The translations under genes were made by a program, and so were the position numbers. A stretch of 64,000 nucleotides of DNA from Tretioscincus oriximinensis (Eukaryota > Chordata > Lepidosauria > Squamata > Gymnophthalmidae), in the NCBI GenBank assembly GCA_022410635.1, contig JAJVDF010000417.1, positions 627,973 to 691,972 on the forward strand, written 5' to 3'. A model generated the notes under the pieces. It did no database searches. It was not told the DNA's origin and was given only the letters and a program-made list of their open reading frames with translations. Shown here piece after piece: positions 46,130 through 58,384 of the stretch; positions within the stretch are counted from its first letter, which is position 1; every line of letters begins with the position of its first letter.

Positions 46130-47264
46130 AATAGTGTCAGACTCCATCACATTTTAAGGAAGGATGGTGGCATCTAAATTGAGAATACCAAACTTAAAAA
46201 AGTAACAGGCTAATTTAAAGTGGTCTTCCTTGGGAATGCTCCCAAACATGGTACCATGTACACATTGATGCAATCATTGCTGTTCTGAGGTTAACATATT
46301 TACCAAGGAAATATTTTAGTATTGGAGTTCCGAGGTTAGCATATTCACTTAGCAAATATTCTACTGAGGCTTTCAGTGTTGTCCAAAGAAATTGTTCAGA
46401 AGGTACATTTGAGTATTTTATCATAATTCAACTCTTAATGTTTTAAATTTCACTGGCCTGCGCTATCTTAATACAGGTGAGGGATTTCTAGAGGCTAATG
46501 ATCACTTTTACTTTTACTAATGCTTAAGTTCAAGGTCTTTTTTCTATAGCGATATGACCATCTTTAGTAACGGTGCATATAGTATACTAGTATATGGAAG
46601 GATAAACAGAACTGGCATGTCTACTGCCAAGGAAGTATGTATACAGTATATTGGCTGGTCAGCAAAAATACATTTAAACCTGCTCTTTTAAAAATATTTT
46701 ATTTGCCTGAAAAAACCCCCAAACCACAACAAAGCAAACAGAAACAGAAGAATGTCTACTTGTAAAAAGATACTGTACACCATACAGTGTAGCAGTTAAA
46801 TAATTGAGGGACCTAATCCAGTATTAAAATGTCCCAAGGACATGACTAGTACTTCAAGAAACTTTAAACAGAGATCTTCAAATACTAGTAATAAAGCTGT
46901 TTTATAAGACAATATCCTGAAGAGTTAAGGGAATGTAAGCAATCAAAATGCTAATAGATATATTCTTTACATTGGGCAGTCAAAAAGTGGGAAGCATCAT
47001 TGATGACAAAACTTCACCACTGTAATTCTTCATCCCAGATCCTCCTGAACTTATCTAGGTTTCTCTCTTTCCTTAATGTAATCCATTTACGTCCTTTTTT
47101 TCAAAGTAAGAACAAAAGTCTTTCTATCATTTTAATTTAACAAAATGCAATTAAAATGAATGTTCAAAGCATATATTGCCTTTAAAACAGCACACATCAT
47201 TCCAACTTTTTTTTAGTATTATTGATATAGTATTAATTGTGCTGCTCCTATAGCAGGAAGTAAG
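46130..47264. other. No gene or recognised repeat
   Basis: AT-rich. Nothing supported. Confidence 0.5.
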
Positions 47265-47715
47265 TTATGTAATAAGATTGTGTGCATTGTTAGTGCAAGT
47301 CCCCTTTAGGGAGAAGCTTCTGGGATTTGTAGTATAGGATCCTGATAGGCTTCCTTTAGTCCCCTCCCCCTTTTCTCTTCTTCTCCATGCGGTCCTTTGT
47401 TCAGTAGCAGCCACCAAAGAATGAAGACACATAATCAGCACTGTCTTTTTATGGAGCCTCAAACCAGAAACCATAGGCCAGGTGTTAGGATCAGAAGTCC
47501 AACAACCAAACAGGCAAGGCAGAATTACCAGAACCCACAGACCAGAAGCTAGGACCTGCATACTAGGCTTCTATCCAGAAGATCTGTAAGTTATTTTGGA
47601 ATTGTTTCTGAATAAACTTTGCTTTATAAAGACTCTCTGGTCTGACTCCATTAAGACTCACCAGAACATCCAGTTCTATTAGTCTCCTGGATGGGACAGA
47701 ATAATGATAATGTTA
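47265..47715 (+). mobile_element. LTR-like segment (boundaries unresolved)
   Basis: 'tgttaggatcagaagtcc' at 47484 could be an LTR start. CTGAATAAACTTTGCTTTAT carries a polyadenylation signal (47611-47616), with about 90 bp of U5-like sequence following. No TG...CA pair with equal flanks was found. A ZNF143-like 'gggatttgtagta' occurs at 47323-47335. The 98-codon reverse frame here is not supported as coding. Confidence 0.35.
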
Positions 47716-48415
47716 CACCTCATAGATATTATACTGAATTTATTTCATGAAATGGCTGAGGCGTAATTCCGCAGCTCAAAAATTTCAAGATTTTCTAATG
47801 TTTAGAATGCGTTTGAAACCTATTTTCTAAGAAAAGGCAAAATCAAAACTGTAATTTGATATTACATATTGAATGAAGGTGTGAATTGTGAACTGTGTTT
47901 TCCGTTTGTAGAAATACCTCTCTCATCTCATCCTGCTTTGAAGAGTTTTGACATTTCATAAGGATTTTTAATAGATAGATAATCTTGATGTTGTCATTAT
48001 GTGAGCAATAGAATTAGTCTATCCAATTCCATACTATTAGGCATGCAGCAGAATTGCATGACATAAGACATATTGGAAGTTGTCAATTTCCAATGTCTCA
48101 TAGGCAGCTTAGGGGTGGTTTGTCAACTACCATCTTGCTTGATAGGAGAATAAAGAATAGCATGAGAAAAATGCTTCTTCAGCTCTCTGAAATCCAACCC
48201 CTTTCCATTGAGCTATCATCAGAAGAGACATCTTGGCTCAGAGGAGAAAGAACAAGCTGAGAAGACTCTGCATCAGTTCCCAAAAAGGATCTGATATTGT
48301 ACTGTGTGAATTATTTTTTTACATGTGATATCCTATAGAAAGTAACTTCTACTCAGTATCATTATTTGTGAGGGGTTTTGAGTATTTAATGTTTTAATTT
48401 AACATAAAAAACAAT
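47716..48415. other. No gene or recognised repeat
   Basis: Nothing supported. Confidence 0.5.
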
Positions 48416-48429
48416 ATTTTAATGAGTGT

Positions 48430-48502
48430 TTTTTTATGTAAACTACCCAGAGACCTTAGGATAAAGGTAATACATAAATAGCTAAATAAATAAATTAGTC
48501 AA
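48430..48502 (+). mobile_element. LINE/SINE 3' tail fragment, forward
   Basis: 'gtaaactacccagagacctt', 'ggtaatacataaatag' and an AAATAAATAAAT end match the general squamate L2-type or SINE 3' end. The body is not recognisable. Confidence 0.55.
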
Positions 48503-49190
48503 ACATCTACATAGTAATAGAGTTCCAGAAAGGCTGTGCCTCGTATGCAATGCTATATCCACATGGATCACCCAGTGTGGAAATCACACCACCAAAAGAA
48601 GACAACAGGTTTCTGAGCTAGACAAGTCCTTATGGTCTGCAGTAGCATTGTTTTGACACAATTAGCATAAATTGACTATTTGTGAAGTAACACACAAACC
48701 TCTACAGACTGCAGTTTCAGAAGTTGGAGAATTTTTTATTCTTGCGCCTATAAGTTAGGCCCTTTTTCTTACACAATGTCTTTGCTTGTGAAGACATTAA
48801 AAAGCAAAACAAATATGAGGAATTCATTTTTATTCTTAAACTTTCTAATTAAAAACCTATGGTGGAGCTCCACATCTGTTGTAGACTAGCAGGACAAGTT
48901 TGGGATGATGTGCAAATGCATTATAATTCCCACCCTCATGTCTTCCTGTTTAGATACAGAAAATGATTTCTAGTGTTCATTCCATCACATATGTTTGAAA
49001 ATATCTTTAGTCTACTTCCAGCAGCTTTCATCTGCATAGCTTCCATCTCAATCCCCAGATCTTGTGCATTTCTGACACCATGCATAAAACTGAAGTACAT
49101 ATAATTTAAAATAAATTATGTTTTCTTTTAAAACCATATCTCAGTTCTTTTTTATGCACTAGGGTAAAGCCTGCAAAAATGTGGGCATGC
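48503..49190. other. No gene or recognised repeat
   Basis: AT-rich; nothing supported. Confidence 0.5.
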
Positions 49191-49289
49191 CTTTGATTTA
49201 GGGTTGCCATACGTCCCGGGAAAGCGGGACAATCCCGGTTTGGGGGACTAAAGTATAGTCCCCTCCGGGTTTTAAGTTAAAATCCTGGC

Positions 49290-49328
49290 TTTTTACATTC
49301 CCCGATGCTGCATCGGGGAATGTAAAAA
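49290..49328. repeat. Perfect inverted repeat, 19-bp arms
   Basis: Arms 49290-49308 and 49310-49328 are exact inverses with a single T between them. Confidence 0.95.
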
Positions 49329-49417
49329 TGCAGGATTTAAACGGCAAAGCAGCCATCAGAGCTGATGGCTGCGGGCCGGCAATGCTTTCCGGGGTCTTGG
49401 AAGGGACCTCGGAGCAT

Positions 49418-49630
49418 GCCGTAGCTGCTCCAATGCTGGAGGCGGGGTTTCACGCGCCTGCTTGCAAAGCGCGCCAACTCACCTCCAGCAAAGGAAAAAC
49501 CCCTGAGTTTGTGACAGGAGAATAGCTCTGTTCTCCTGTCACAAACCCAGGCATTTTTCCTCCTCTGGACGCAAGTTGGTGCGCTAGCAGGCATGCGAAA
49601 CCCCGCCTCCAGCATTGGAGCAGTTACGCA
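49418..49630. repeat. Long imperfect inverted repeat
   Basis: 'gctgctccaatgctggaggc' at 49424-49443 recurs inverted at 49606-49625, and 'gtttgtgacaggagaa' at 49508-49523 is inverted as 'ttctcctgtcacaaac' at 49532-49547. Between these, arms of about 100 bp pair imperfectly around a centre near 49528. Confidence 0.85.
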
Positions 49631-49811
49631 CACACATGCGTGTACACGCAGACGCTTGTGGTGAGACAGGCAGAAGAAAGGTTCTTCCTGTCTCACTACA
49701 AGCGTCCGTATGTGCGCATGCTTGTACGTGTGCACGCACGCGTGTGCACACACCCCCACACCACCCCGTCCAGGTTTTGGGCTGCCAAAATATGGCAACC
49801 CTACTTTGATT

Positions 49812-50980
49812 GCTACCATATTCCATTGCTTTGGAGCAGGCAGAGACACCTCCCATGGCAGGCACCCAGCATAGCAACCCATTGTCATGTCACAAGGGGC
49901 AAGGATGCCTGATGCCACCATTTGGCTAACTCTGGGATACGTATTGGCAAAGGGTGGGCTTTGTTCACCCAGTCCAATCACCTCCATTGGAGGTGATAGA
50001 CAAGATTTTGATACAGTTGCTTTGCATTTCGAGCTGACCATGATTAGTAATAAACAGATAATACTACTTAAATAATCAGTACCATACATATAAGTGGACA
50101 CTTCAACAACTTGCCCATGTGTATACACATATAGTCTGAAATGAAAAAACTTATCATTGAATCTGATAAAGTGATTCTCTTTGTTCAGAAGTTTTTCTCC
50201 AAGAAAAAATAGAATATCAAAGAGAAAAAAATGCTCCAATAGCATGCCCAGGAGCAAAACGTGGAACAGAATCTAACTTTTATTATTAAAAATGTTGTTC
50301 CTTTAAGGCATTGTCTGTGTGCTACATTCAAAAATGTTAGACAAAAGTTCAGATAAACACAGTGACTTATTTTCACATTGTTCATCTTTTTCTGACTAAC
50401 AGAAATGAAATATCCACTTGCTATAATCAATATACTATCCCTTCTATTATAACTGATCAATATTTGCAATGTACTAAGAATAAAATGTATAATTCTTATA
50501 TAGGAGTTTGGATATTCATGAGGAATTGATTCATCCACAAGCTCATAAACATCAAATTCACAAATACGTATTGGAACATAACAAGTGTCTGGTTTTCTGA
50601 GGATGCAAGGGTCTCATTAAAATGTATGGTGATTTGTATATTTTATCCTGGCTCCATTATAAATGGATGCTTTATACACAGCCTCTACCATTTCTCGGAG
50701 ATTTAAATTAGAATGAAATCTCTTTCTTTTTTTCTTTTTTGCTTGCTGTGTTTGTTTTGTGTGATTTTCTTTTAATGTCTTTTGCTTTCTCTGTGTTTGT
50801 GTGTATATGTTTTATATATGTGTGGATACGGTATACATATACTGTAGATACATATATATGGTATTAAAAAATAAAAGTTACATATAAATAAATAGTAAAT
50901 TCCCCAATCTGCAGTTGAAGGAAGTAAACATTAATGTTTTTGTTTTGCTTTCTACACTCTATTTAGATTTTCAAAAGAGT
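49812..50980. other. No gene or recognised repeat
   Basis: AT-rich with a TATATG-rich stretch at 50805-50865. Nothing supported. Confidence 0.5.
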
Positions 50981-50984
50981 GAAA

Positions 50985-51635
50985 GTCTGTGTTCACACAG
51001 CTATTTTATTCCTCAGTTGTAGCGACATAAGGAAGGTGTTAAGCGTATTTCAGCATTCCTTCCACAATAAACGCCATTTATCATGGAATAAACTATTGGG
51101 ATAATCAGGCATCATCGTGGAGAACCTCTGAAATCTCGCAGCCAACCTTCGTCATCTCGTAGCCCCACCCTGTGTGAACATTTTTAGTGCAAGAGACAGG
51201 AGGGAAGAGATGACAGGAGAAAGCACAGCCTTCTTGCTTCGGTGAGGAAATCTGCCTGCTTTTTCCTAAGCCCAGACTGCCCTCTGCCTGCTTTCGGGGG
51301 GCTGCTGCCTGGAGATCGGCACTGATTAATGGTTTGGCTGAGGTCAGGTGGAGGTGGGGAGATTGACAGGTCATCTGTCAATGTTCCCCTTCGTTTCGCC
51401 GAGCCAATCTCCAGGCAGCAGCCCCCAAAAGCAGCCCCAGGGTTGGCTGGAAGGAGGGCACAGCCGAAGCAATACGGCAGAGCCGGCTGCGTATGATGAG
51501 AATTCAAGAATACATGTGCGTAGACACACCATTGTATATTCCGGAATATAGCTTTGTGGTGTGAAAGGACACGTCATTGCTGTATTCCAGAATATAGCTT
51601 TATTCCAATTTTTATCTCATCGTGTGAACGCAGCC
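50985..51635 (+). mobile_element. Hairpin-rich MITE (copy 2, one central hairpin)
   Basis: The ends GTCTGTGTTCACAC (left) and GGCTGCGTTCACAC (right, reverse complement) match at 12 of 14 positions, with AAA on both outer sides (50982-50984 and 51636-51638). The interior follows the same order as the inverted copy at 8178-9129: 'ataaactattgggataatca', 'ctcgcagccaaccttcgtca', a hairpin of 'ctgctgcctggagatcggc' against 'gccaatctccaggcagcag' (51302-51425), and duplicated 'ttccggaatatagc' phrases near the right end. Overlapping frames of 67-107 codons are MITE translations. Confidence 0.8.
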
Positions 51636-51651
51636 AAAGTAATATAATTAG

Positions 51652-51700
51652 TGCCCTGTTCCCACTGAGCCTTATTCTGGACTCTATCTTGGTACAGAAC
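51652..51700 (+). mobile_element. Half copy of the 15.7-kb Harbinger-like MITE
   Basis: CCCTGTTCCCACTGAGCC and 'ttattctgga' plus 'tatcttggtacaga' match the left half of the element at 15700-15845. The right half is missing. Confidence 0.65.
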
Positions 51701-54500
51701 ATAATGAATAGTAGATAGTTCCTTTCTCTGACTTCCTCCTCTCTAAGAGTTTGCAGTGTACAAAGGAAATAAACACATGCACCTTTCCACATCACAAACA
51801 CACAATTCATGATTAGCAAGATCCTGTATATTTTGCCATTCATTAATGCATTTTATAGAAAGTTGTGAAAACTTAATGTGAATTACAAAAATGTATAGAC
51901 TTTTTGGGTCTTGCTTTGCATTAGAATTCTTTGTATGTAAACAAATTTGAATTGTTGGACTACAAAGAATTTGTGGTTTGTGAAAGGAACAGGCAAACAA
52001 ATGTTACATTGCTATATTCAATATTGTTTCTGTTAACTTATGGTCTCCACCAATCACATCCAGAGTTCAGCACTCCAAATTGGGAGATTACGCTCCTCTC
52101 AATAGGTCAGCCATGTCCACTTGAGGTTCTGAAATAATCCACTCTCCTCCGTCCAAAATGAATATGTCTTCCATACATGGACAAGTTGGGAAAGGCAATA
52201 GATATATCAGATAGGCCATAGACACGATCAGTGGAGGCCACTTTGTTAATAAAAAATATATAGGGCCATGAGTTGTTATTGTCCAGATTAGATATGTAGT
52301 TTTGCGTGCCAAATTTGACTGCAGTGACTATAAAAATATTTTGTTCCAATGGTTATTTAATTAAATCATGATAACATTTTCATTCTCTCCTCCCATTAAT
52401 GGTTTCTGTATAGGTATCAAGACACTTAAGGGATAAACAGCCTATTTACTATCGTGGGTAGTGATTGCATAGACATACTCTTGAATATTTTGCATTAAAA
52501 ACTGACACTGGTTATAGCGGTGGTAGTTCAGCATTTAATTCGTGAATTTACTTCAGTGGATTTCAACTGCTTGATTGAACATATACTTCTATATTTCTCC
52601 TCCTTCTCCTTTTCCTTCTCCTCTTCTTCTTTTTCATTAACTGTTTGACTGGAAGAACACCACATCTGCTCTTCAGGATGTCAACATAGTGCAAGGATAT
52701 AAGAGTGTGGTTGATAGCCATTAATTTCCTTCTATTCTGATCCAGTCCATCTAGTTCTGCTTCTGTCTAGTTTGCAATTCCTGTCAAGCTTCTGAGAAAT
52801 TGGATAGTCCAAATATTTGTTTTATTTTAAAATTAAAACTTGAACAAAACTGACAACATAAACACAGAACATTACTAACAAAATGGTAAAATCACTGCGG
52901 GATAAAATACTGATAGTTTTATGTCTTTCATTTAAATTAAACACACTTGTTGGAACTTAGCATTATTCTGCTATTGTTCTTACTGTTTCGTTGCTGTTAT
53001 TGTTAACTTGTATATGTGTTTGTTAACTTATTCACATGTTTTAGAGAGGGAAAAATTGAAAAATATTTGCATATTGTATCAGTGATTCCCTACCTCACTT
53101 GAAATTTGTATTAATCCTCCTCCTACAAGATGAACGTGTTGTTTCTTGTTGTGGAAATGTGATGAAAGTTTAATCACCTTAAAGTGCACTTAGGATAAAA
53201 TCTCACAGGAACCACGCAATTCTGACCTCCTGTATTATGTCATATTGCTTTAAATCACTTGCCACATTTATTCAGGAAAATATAAAGTGACACTTTGAAA
53301 CAGGATGCATAAAAAATTCTTAGCAGTCAAGAGATCATGCTGCAATTGTGAAAGACACACTATCTGAGAAAACCTGAGCTTTTAGCACTCTTTTCAAATG
53401 TCTATAAATAATGCAATGCTAAAATATTTTAGAAGGCAAAGTGCTCCTGGTAACACCAAAGCATCTCAAATTCTACTAAGTAAAATAACAAGATTAGAAA
53501 ATCATGTTTGTCCCAATTGTCTTCAATTAAATTGTTCTAGCCACAGATACTTAAAGGAACATAACGCATTTGCATAGGAAGAATCTCTCGTAGCTACTGT
53601 AAGGAGTCTATGTAATTATCTGAAAAATGATTTGGAAAAAGAATTAGGGAAACATGTTTTATGGTCACTGACATGAACATTTCTGTATAGCTTTGATAGG
53701 ACATGTTTGCCAACTACTGCAACAGGTGAGGAATAGCTGAGATTATAAAACAGTGGCTTTCACAGTCAGCAACAGAAAACTAGTTGTTCCATGTATGTAC
53801 GAATCGCATCTCAGGGGGGAGATCATGTCTAGTTGGTATATCTCATGCTCTCGGTGGGCAGAAGGAAACAAGAAAAACCAAGTTTTTAAGTGTAATTTGG
53901 CACTGCCTGTATCTCCACTAAACCTGGGCCAAAAATGGGAAACTGGGCGTGTAATTACTGTGACTAAGTTGAAGTTGACACGAGTGTACAAAGAAAAAAA
54001 TAAAGCAGATAAGAGTCACACTCCTTAGATAGACAACATATCTCCTGAAAGTGGCAGTTTGATGACACAGAACTTTCACTCATGCATCCACTATTATTGT
54101 TCTTTCATGTCATTTTTGTTATTTATTTATTTGGCCAGAGAAAGTTTGTTTGTTTATTATTAATGATCAGTTTAACTGACCGTATCACAAATACAGTGCC
54201 ATAGCTACCTAGACTTATAGACGTAATGCAACTCAAAGTTGAAAAGATATAAAAATATGATAAAACTGCATACTTTACGACCTTTACTGATAGAGCATTT
54301 AGTACTCAATAGTTGCACGGATTCTGGAGGCTTTCAGGATGAATATGGCCACTTGATTTGCAACACATTTATCAGTTCCATGATTTAAATACAAAGATTC
54401 ACCCTGCTTCAGGCGGGTGAGCATTGTCATCTGGGCAGGAGGCAGGATGACATGGGCAGTGCACAGAGGAGCTGTCAGGAAGAGACTGACGTGTGTGTGT
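51701..54500. other. No gene; one pyrimidine tract
   Basis: 2.8 kb of AT-rich DNA with a CTCCTT/CTTCTT tract at 52599-52636. Short overlapping frames at 52088-52349 and 53743-54028 occur on both strands without motifs. Confidence 0.5.
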
Positions 54501-54534
54501 CTGCGTGCAGGAAAAGGCAAAGGCAGGAACAGCC

Positions 54535-54542
54535 TATATAAG
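54535..54542 (+). promoter_or_regulatory. TATA-box-like site in GC-richer context
   Basis: TATATAAG preceded by GC-rich, CpG-containing sequence (54400-54530) and followed by CAGCTGCGCCCCTCCC. It lies about 420 bp upstream of recognisable CR1 coding sequence, so it could belong to that element's 5' region or to an unrelated LTR. Function is not shown. Confidence 0.3.
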
Positions 54543-54974
54543 GCAGCTGCGCCCCTCCCATCATGCTGTTGAGTGCTAGTATCTTGGCTGGCTGGCTGGA
54601 CTATCTAATCACCTGCAGGCAGATATCCCCTGGCTATCCCATAGTGTATGGGAGAGGGGGCATAAGGGGTTTGAGGCCAGGAAGCTCACCTGTGGATCTC
54701 CCTGCCTATATGACCATTGATGACAATTAATATCCCATATCAATTCTAATTCACCATGAAAGTCTATCAGTTCTAGAAGCCAAGAATATCAACTGCCTGG
54801 GAAAAATTAAAAGGGATACATTCAGCAAGGTGTTCAAAGTAATTCTAATCATTCTGCATTTAGCTCTTAATGGTCCAAGCACTTGAGTGAAGAAAAACTA
54901 GAAGAAAGTTGTGACATCAAAATTGAGTAACTTTCCTAACCAAACACACATTTGGAAGATTAGGTCATTAAAGC

Positions 54975-56860
54975 TTCCAAAAAGGGAAGGGTATTCATAA
55001 TGGGGGACTTCAACTATCCCCAAATTTACTGCGCAAACTCTTGTTCAACTCATGAAAAGGAAATAAAATTCTTAGACATGTTGCATCCTAAAGCAGGTAG
55101 TTGTAGGGGCAAGAAATTCTGGATTTAGTCCTAAGTAATGAACAGGATCTGATACAACAATCTCTAACTGTTCCTATGGAAAATAGGGTTCACAACACAA
55201 TAACCTTCAACATGAACATGAACAGAAAGTTGTCAAGACATTCTAACACAGAAATATTAAACATTAAACATTCACAAAGGTAATTTTCCAAAGATGAGGA
55301 AAATAAAGAAAATTAAAAGATAAAGTGTTAAGAATCCAATCCCTTCAAAAAGGATGGAAAATATTTACAAAAACAATATTGGAGGATCTAAGGCAATGCA
55401 TCCCTAAAGGAAGAAAGGGTTCTCTTAAATCCAAGACACCTGTGTGGCTTACCAGTACCATAATAGAAGTCATTAGAAGGAAGAAAAAAATCATCTTAAA
55501 AATGTAAGGCTTATCCTAGTGAAGAGAACAAAAGGGAGCACAAATTTCAGCAAACCAATTGTAAGGTGATGGAAATGTGATGAGGAATTTTGAGGAGCAC
55601 AGTGCAAACAATATTAAAAAAAATAATAGAATCATAGAGTTGGTAGGGACTTCCAGTGCTATCGCGTCCAACCCCCTGCTCAATGCAGGATTAATTAAAC
55701 CATCCCAATAATAAGAACTTCTTTAAATACATCAGAAATAGAAATCCTATCAGAAAAGCAGGTGGATCACAGAAGGGCATAATCAAGAACACGGAGATTG
55801 AAGAAAGGTTAAGTGAATTATATGCCTCAGTTTTCACTGAAGAGGACAAACAGTATATAACTATGATTGAATTAAATTGGATAGAGATATCAAAGGAAGA
55901 GGTCATTGCAAGACTTCATAAATTGAACATTAATAAATCTCCAGGGCCAGATGACATTAATAGCAGAATTCTTAAAGAGCTCTGATGTGAAATTGCTGAA
56001 CTTTTAACCGAAATATATAGTCCTTTCTTAAGAACAGACACTATGCCAATAGATTGGTGAGTAGCAAATGTAACACCAGTCTTCAAAAAAGGATCCAGAA
56101 ACTGTGATTCTAGAAATTATGGACCAGTCACTTTAACATCAGTTCCAGGCAAATTGTTGGAAATCATAATTAAGGATAGAATTAAACTTATGGAGAAGCA
56201 TGCATTGCTGAATGAAAATCAGCATGGTTTCTGAAAAGGTAAATTGTACAAAATAGATAGACATTATTGAGAGTTAATAAACACGTGGATAAAGCAGATC
56301 CAGTTGATATTGTCTATCAAGACTTTCAGAAGGCTTTTGACAAAGTTCCTCATCAAAAGCACTTAAAAAGCTCTTCAATCATAGAATAGGAAAACAGGTC
56401 CTGTCCTGGATTGGAAACGGGTTAAAAGACAGAAAACAGAGGGTAGAAATAAAAGGACAGTTCTCTGGAAAAATGTGAGAAGTGGAGTAGCACAGGGTTC
56501 AGTACTGGGACCCATGTTTTTTAATTTATTAATATTGCATCTTGATGAGGGGGTAAATAGTGAAATAGCCAAATTTGCTGATGACACTAAACCATTCTGA
56601 TTGTAAAGAGCTCAAAAGGGATCTCTTGAAATTGTGTGAGTGGGCAACAAAGTGGCAAATGCAGTTTAACCTAAGCAAGTGCAAAGTCATGCATATTGAG
56701 GCGAAGAACCTAGTTACTCATACCTAAAGAAAGTGCAGAAAAGGGCAAAAAGGATGATTAAAAAGCTGGAGCCCTTTATGAAATCAGGCTGCAATGTCTG
56801 GGCCTCTTCAGCCTTGAAAGAAGGTCTTTAAAGTGTATAAAATCTGATTAAAGTATATAA
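54975..56860 (+). pseudogene. CR1 ORF2 (endonuclease + reverse transcriptase), degraded
   Basis: 'GVFIMGDFNYP'-like coding at 54985-55020 marks the endonuclease catalytic region. FFKYIRNRNPIRKAGGSQK at about 55720-55775 is the linker. SPGPDDINSRILKEL at 55935-55982 starts the polymerase, then NVTPVFKKGSRN near 56070-56105 and NYGPVTLTSVPGKLLE near 56115-56165. VDIVYQDFQKAFDKVP lies near 56300-56350. A shifted frame then gives SGVAQGSVLGP, FADDT near 56570 and KVQKRAKRMIKK near 56730-56770. Stops and frameshifts occur throughout, and the region between FADD and the C-terminus is deleted internally. Confidence 0.85.
55625..55697 (-). mobile_element. Nested CR1 3' end of another family
   Basis: 'tagaatcatagagttgg', 'agggacttccagtg', 'gtccaaccccctgctcaatg' is the reverse of the widespread amniote CR1 3' end, with the ATTCTATG-type terminal repeat at 55625-55635. 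Confidence 0.85.
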
Positions 56861-56950
56861 AATCATGCATGGATGGATAAGGTGGACTAGATGGCCTTTG
56901 GTCCCATTCAGCAGGTCTCCACATGTAAATTCTTCTGTTCTTCTGTGCCC

Positions 56951-57900
56951 TGACATGGAAGACAGCAGAGCTTTCTTGGTAGAACAGAAAGAGCTAAAAG
57001 AAGAGCTAAATGAAGACTGTGGGGAAAGTATAATTTCTATGCATTGATCTCAGTTTGACTTCATCTTGGTCCAAACTTGGTTCCCATCCACATAGAGAGG
57101 GAACATGAGTGAAAGTGAGTCTGCAAGTGACTGCAAGTAAAACCAGGAACATACCTCCAGACATATCTCTCCGGAGCTATCGTGATGTGATGATACAAAA
57201 GCCAGAAGATTGATCTGCACGTGCCCGTTCAGCTTCACTATGGCAGTCCTGTTGGCTCTCCTATTGCAACTCTTCTCCGGATGCATGGCGAAGGCTATCG
57301 CAACCTCCATTATCACGTATGGATTGAAAGAGAATCATGTATGAAGAAAGGAGATGATGGAACACTGCGCCAAGGAAACAGTAAAGAATCATTTACTGAA
57401 TGGGGCTTCAGTCAGCAAAGACATTATTCCACTTTTTCAGACTATTGAGTTCTGCTTTTTCAGGATCCTTGCTGCTTAGTAATGCTTTCCAGTAGCATTG
57501 CCGCAGCATTGAATGCTGACGTTTCTTAATTGGGGCTATGTTCCTAGTAATAGTGCAAGATCTGCACTCAGCAGCTCAGACCTAAAAATGATTGCCTCCA
57601 TGTCATCTGTTGACTCTGCAGTACAAAAGGCTGCTGGAAAATTAATCGTTTAAAATAATGATGAAAGCATTTTAAGTTACTGCTTTTATTATGTACAGCC
57701 ATTACTAAACTGTTTCTCAAAGGTTTTTTCTCACTGTAAAAGGCAATTGAAAGGTAATATTCAAATGCATCTGTGTGCACACTGACATAATTATGCAACA
57801 CTTATGCACCCAAGCATGAGAACTTCACACGCTTAAAGAATGAGTCTTAGTATACATCCCCACCTGTCCATTTCCTTCACGTTACAAACGCTTAAAAAAG
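56951..57900. other. No gene or recognised repeat
   Basis: Nothing supported on either strand. Confidence 0.5.
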
Positions 57901-57904
57901 TGGC

Positions 57905-58150
57905 AAGTAAATGTGTTGGCCATCTGTCTCCATTTTACTTGCCATTCAGCTGCTGCCTCATTCGAATGAGGAGCCCCAGAAGGCACTGCTGCATTTTCCT
58001 AACTACAATCCCCAGAATTCCCTGTGATCCTGCCTACTGCCCTCCATTCCAAAAGCCAATGAATTTACCACAAGCAGTCCTGGAGAGATTCTTCTTTGGG
58101 ACTTTAAAATGGGGCCCTGTCCATATGGAGCCTTATTCTGGACGTCTCAG
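57905..58150 (+). repeat. Interspersed repeat with ZNF143-like box
   Basis: AACTACAATCCCCAGAATTC at 58001-58020, preceded by 'cactgctgcattttcct' and followed by 'aaagccaatgaa' and 'cttctttgggactttaaa', aligns with 31220-31460. A separate MITE-like end ('gggccctgtcc', 'gagccttattctggac') begins at 58109. The 119-codon forward frame at 57840-58199 spans these repeats and is not a gene. Confidence 0.6.
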
Positions 58151-58384
58151 AGGATTATGGAAATGGCATGATATAAGGAGGCTGTTTATTGTATTCTAAA
58201 GACCTTTAGAGTGCATGGAAGGCTGGACACAGGTGACTGCATGACTCAAGACGGAAGCTAAACTCGCCTCCAAAGCACAGGAAAAATAGAATGTGGAGAT
58301 CGGGTCTTAGACACTATATGCATTTACTACGTTATACTTATATTAGCAAATCTGGTTAAGTTAAATTTAGGAGTGATATAAAAA

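Larger units (their letters stand above)
49199..49803. mobile_element. hAT-like nonautonomous element with three hairpins
   Basis: The ends TAGGGTTGCCATA (49199-49211) and its exact inverse at 49791-49803 are bordered by a perfect 8-bp direct repeat CTTTGATT (49191-49198 and 49804-49811). The interior holds three separate foldbacks: a perfect 19-bp arm pair at 49290-49328, a large one spanning about 49418-49630, and one around 49650-49710. CpG and GC content are far above the flanks. No transposase frame exists; a 306-codon reverse frame (49337-50257) runs through it and into unrelated DNA and is a chance product. Confidence 0.88.
54960..56950 (+). mobile_element. CR1 LINE, long but decayed copy
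   Basis: Forward pieces follow CR1 ORF2 order from the endonuclease to the 3' UTR, which ends near 'ggtggactagatggccttt' (56882-56900) and 'ttcttctgttcttctgt'. A reverse-oriented fragment of another CR1 family (55625-55697) is nested in it. It belongs to a different subfamily from the 32848 copy, judged by its 3' UTR. Confidence 0.85.

Noticed and set aside
49337..50257. 306-codon reverse open frame, the longest in the window
   Set aside because: It runs through the hAT-like element and out across its 8-bp target duplication into unrelated AT-rich DNA. Composition changes abruptly at the boundary and no domain is visible.
57840..58199. 119-codon forward frame
   Set aside because: It spans the ZNF143-box repeat and a MITE end.
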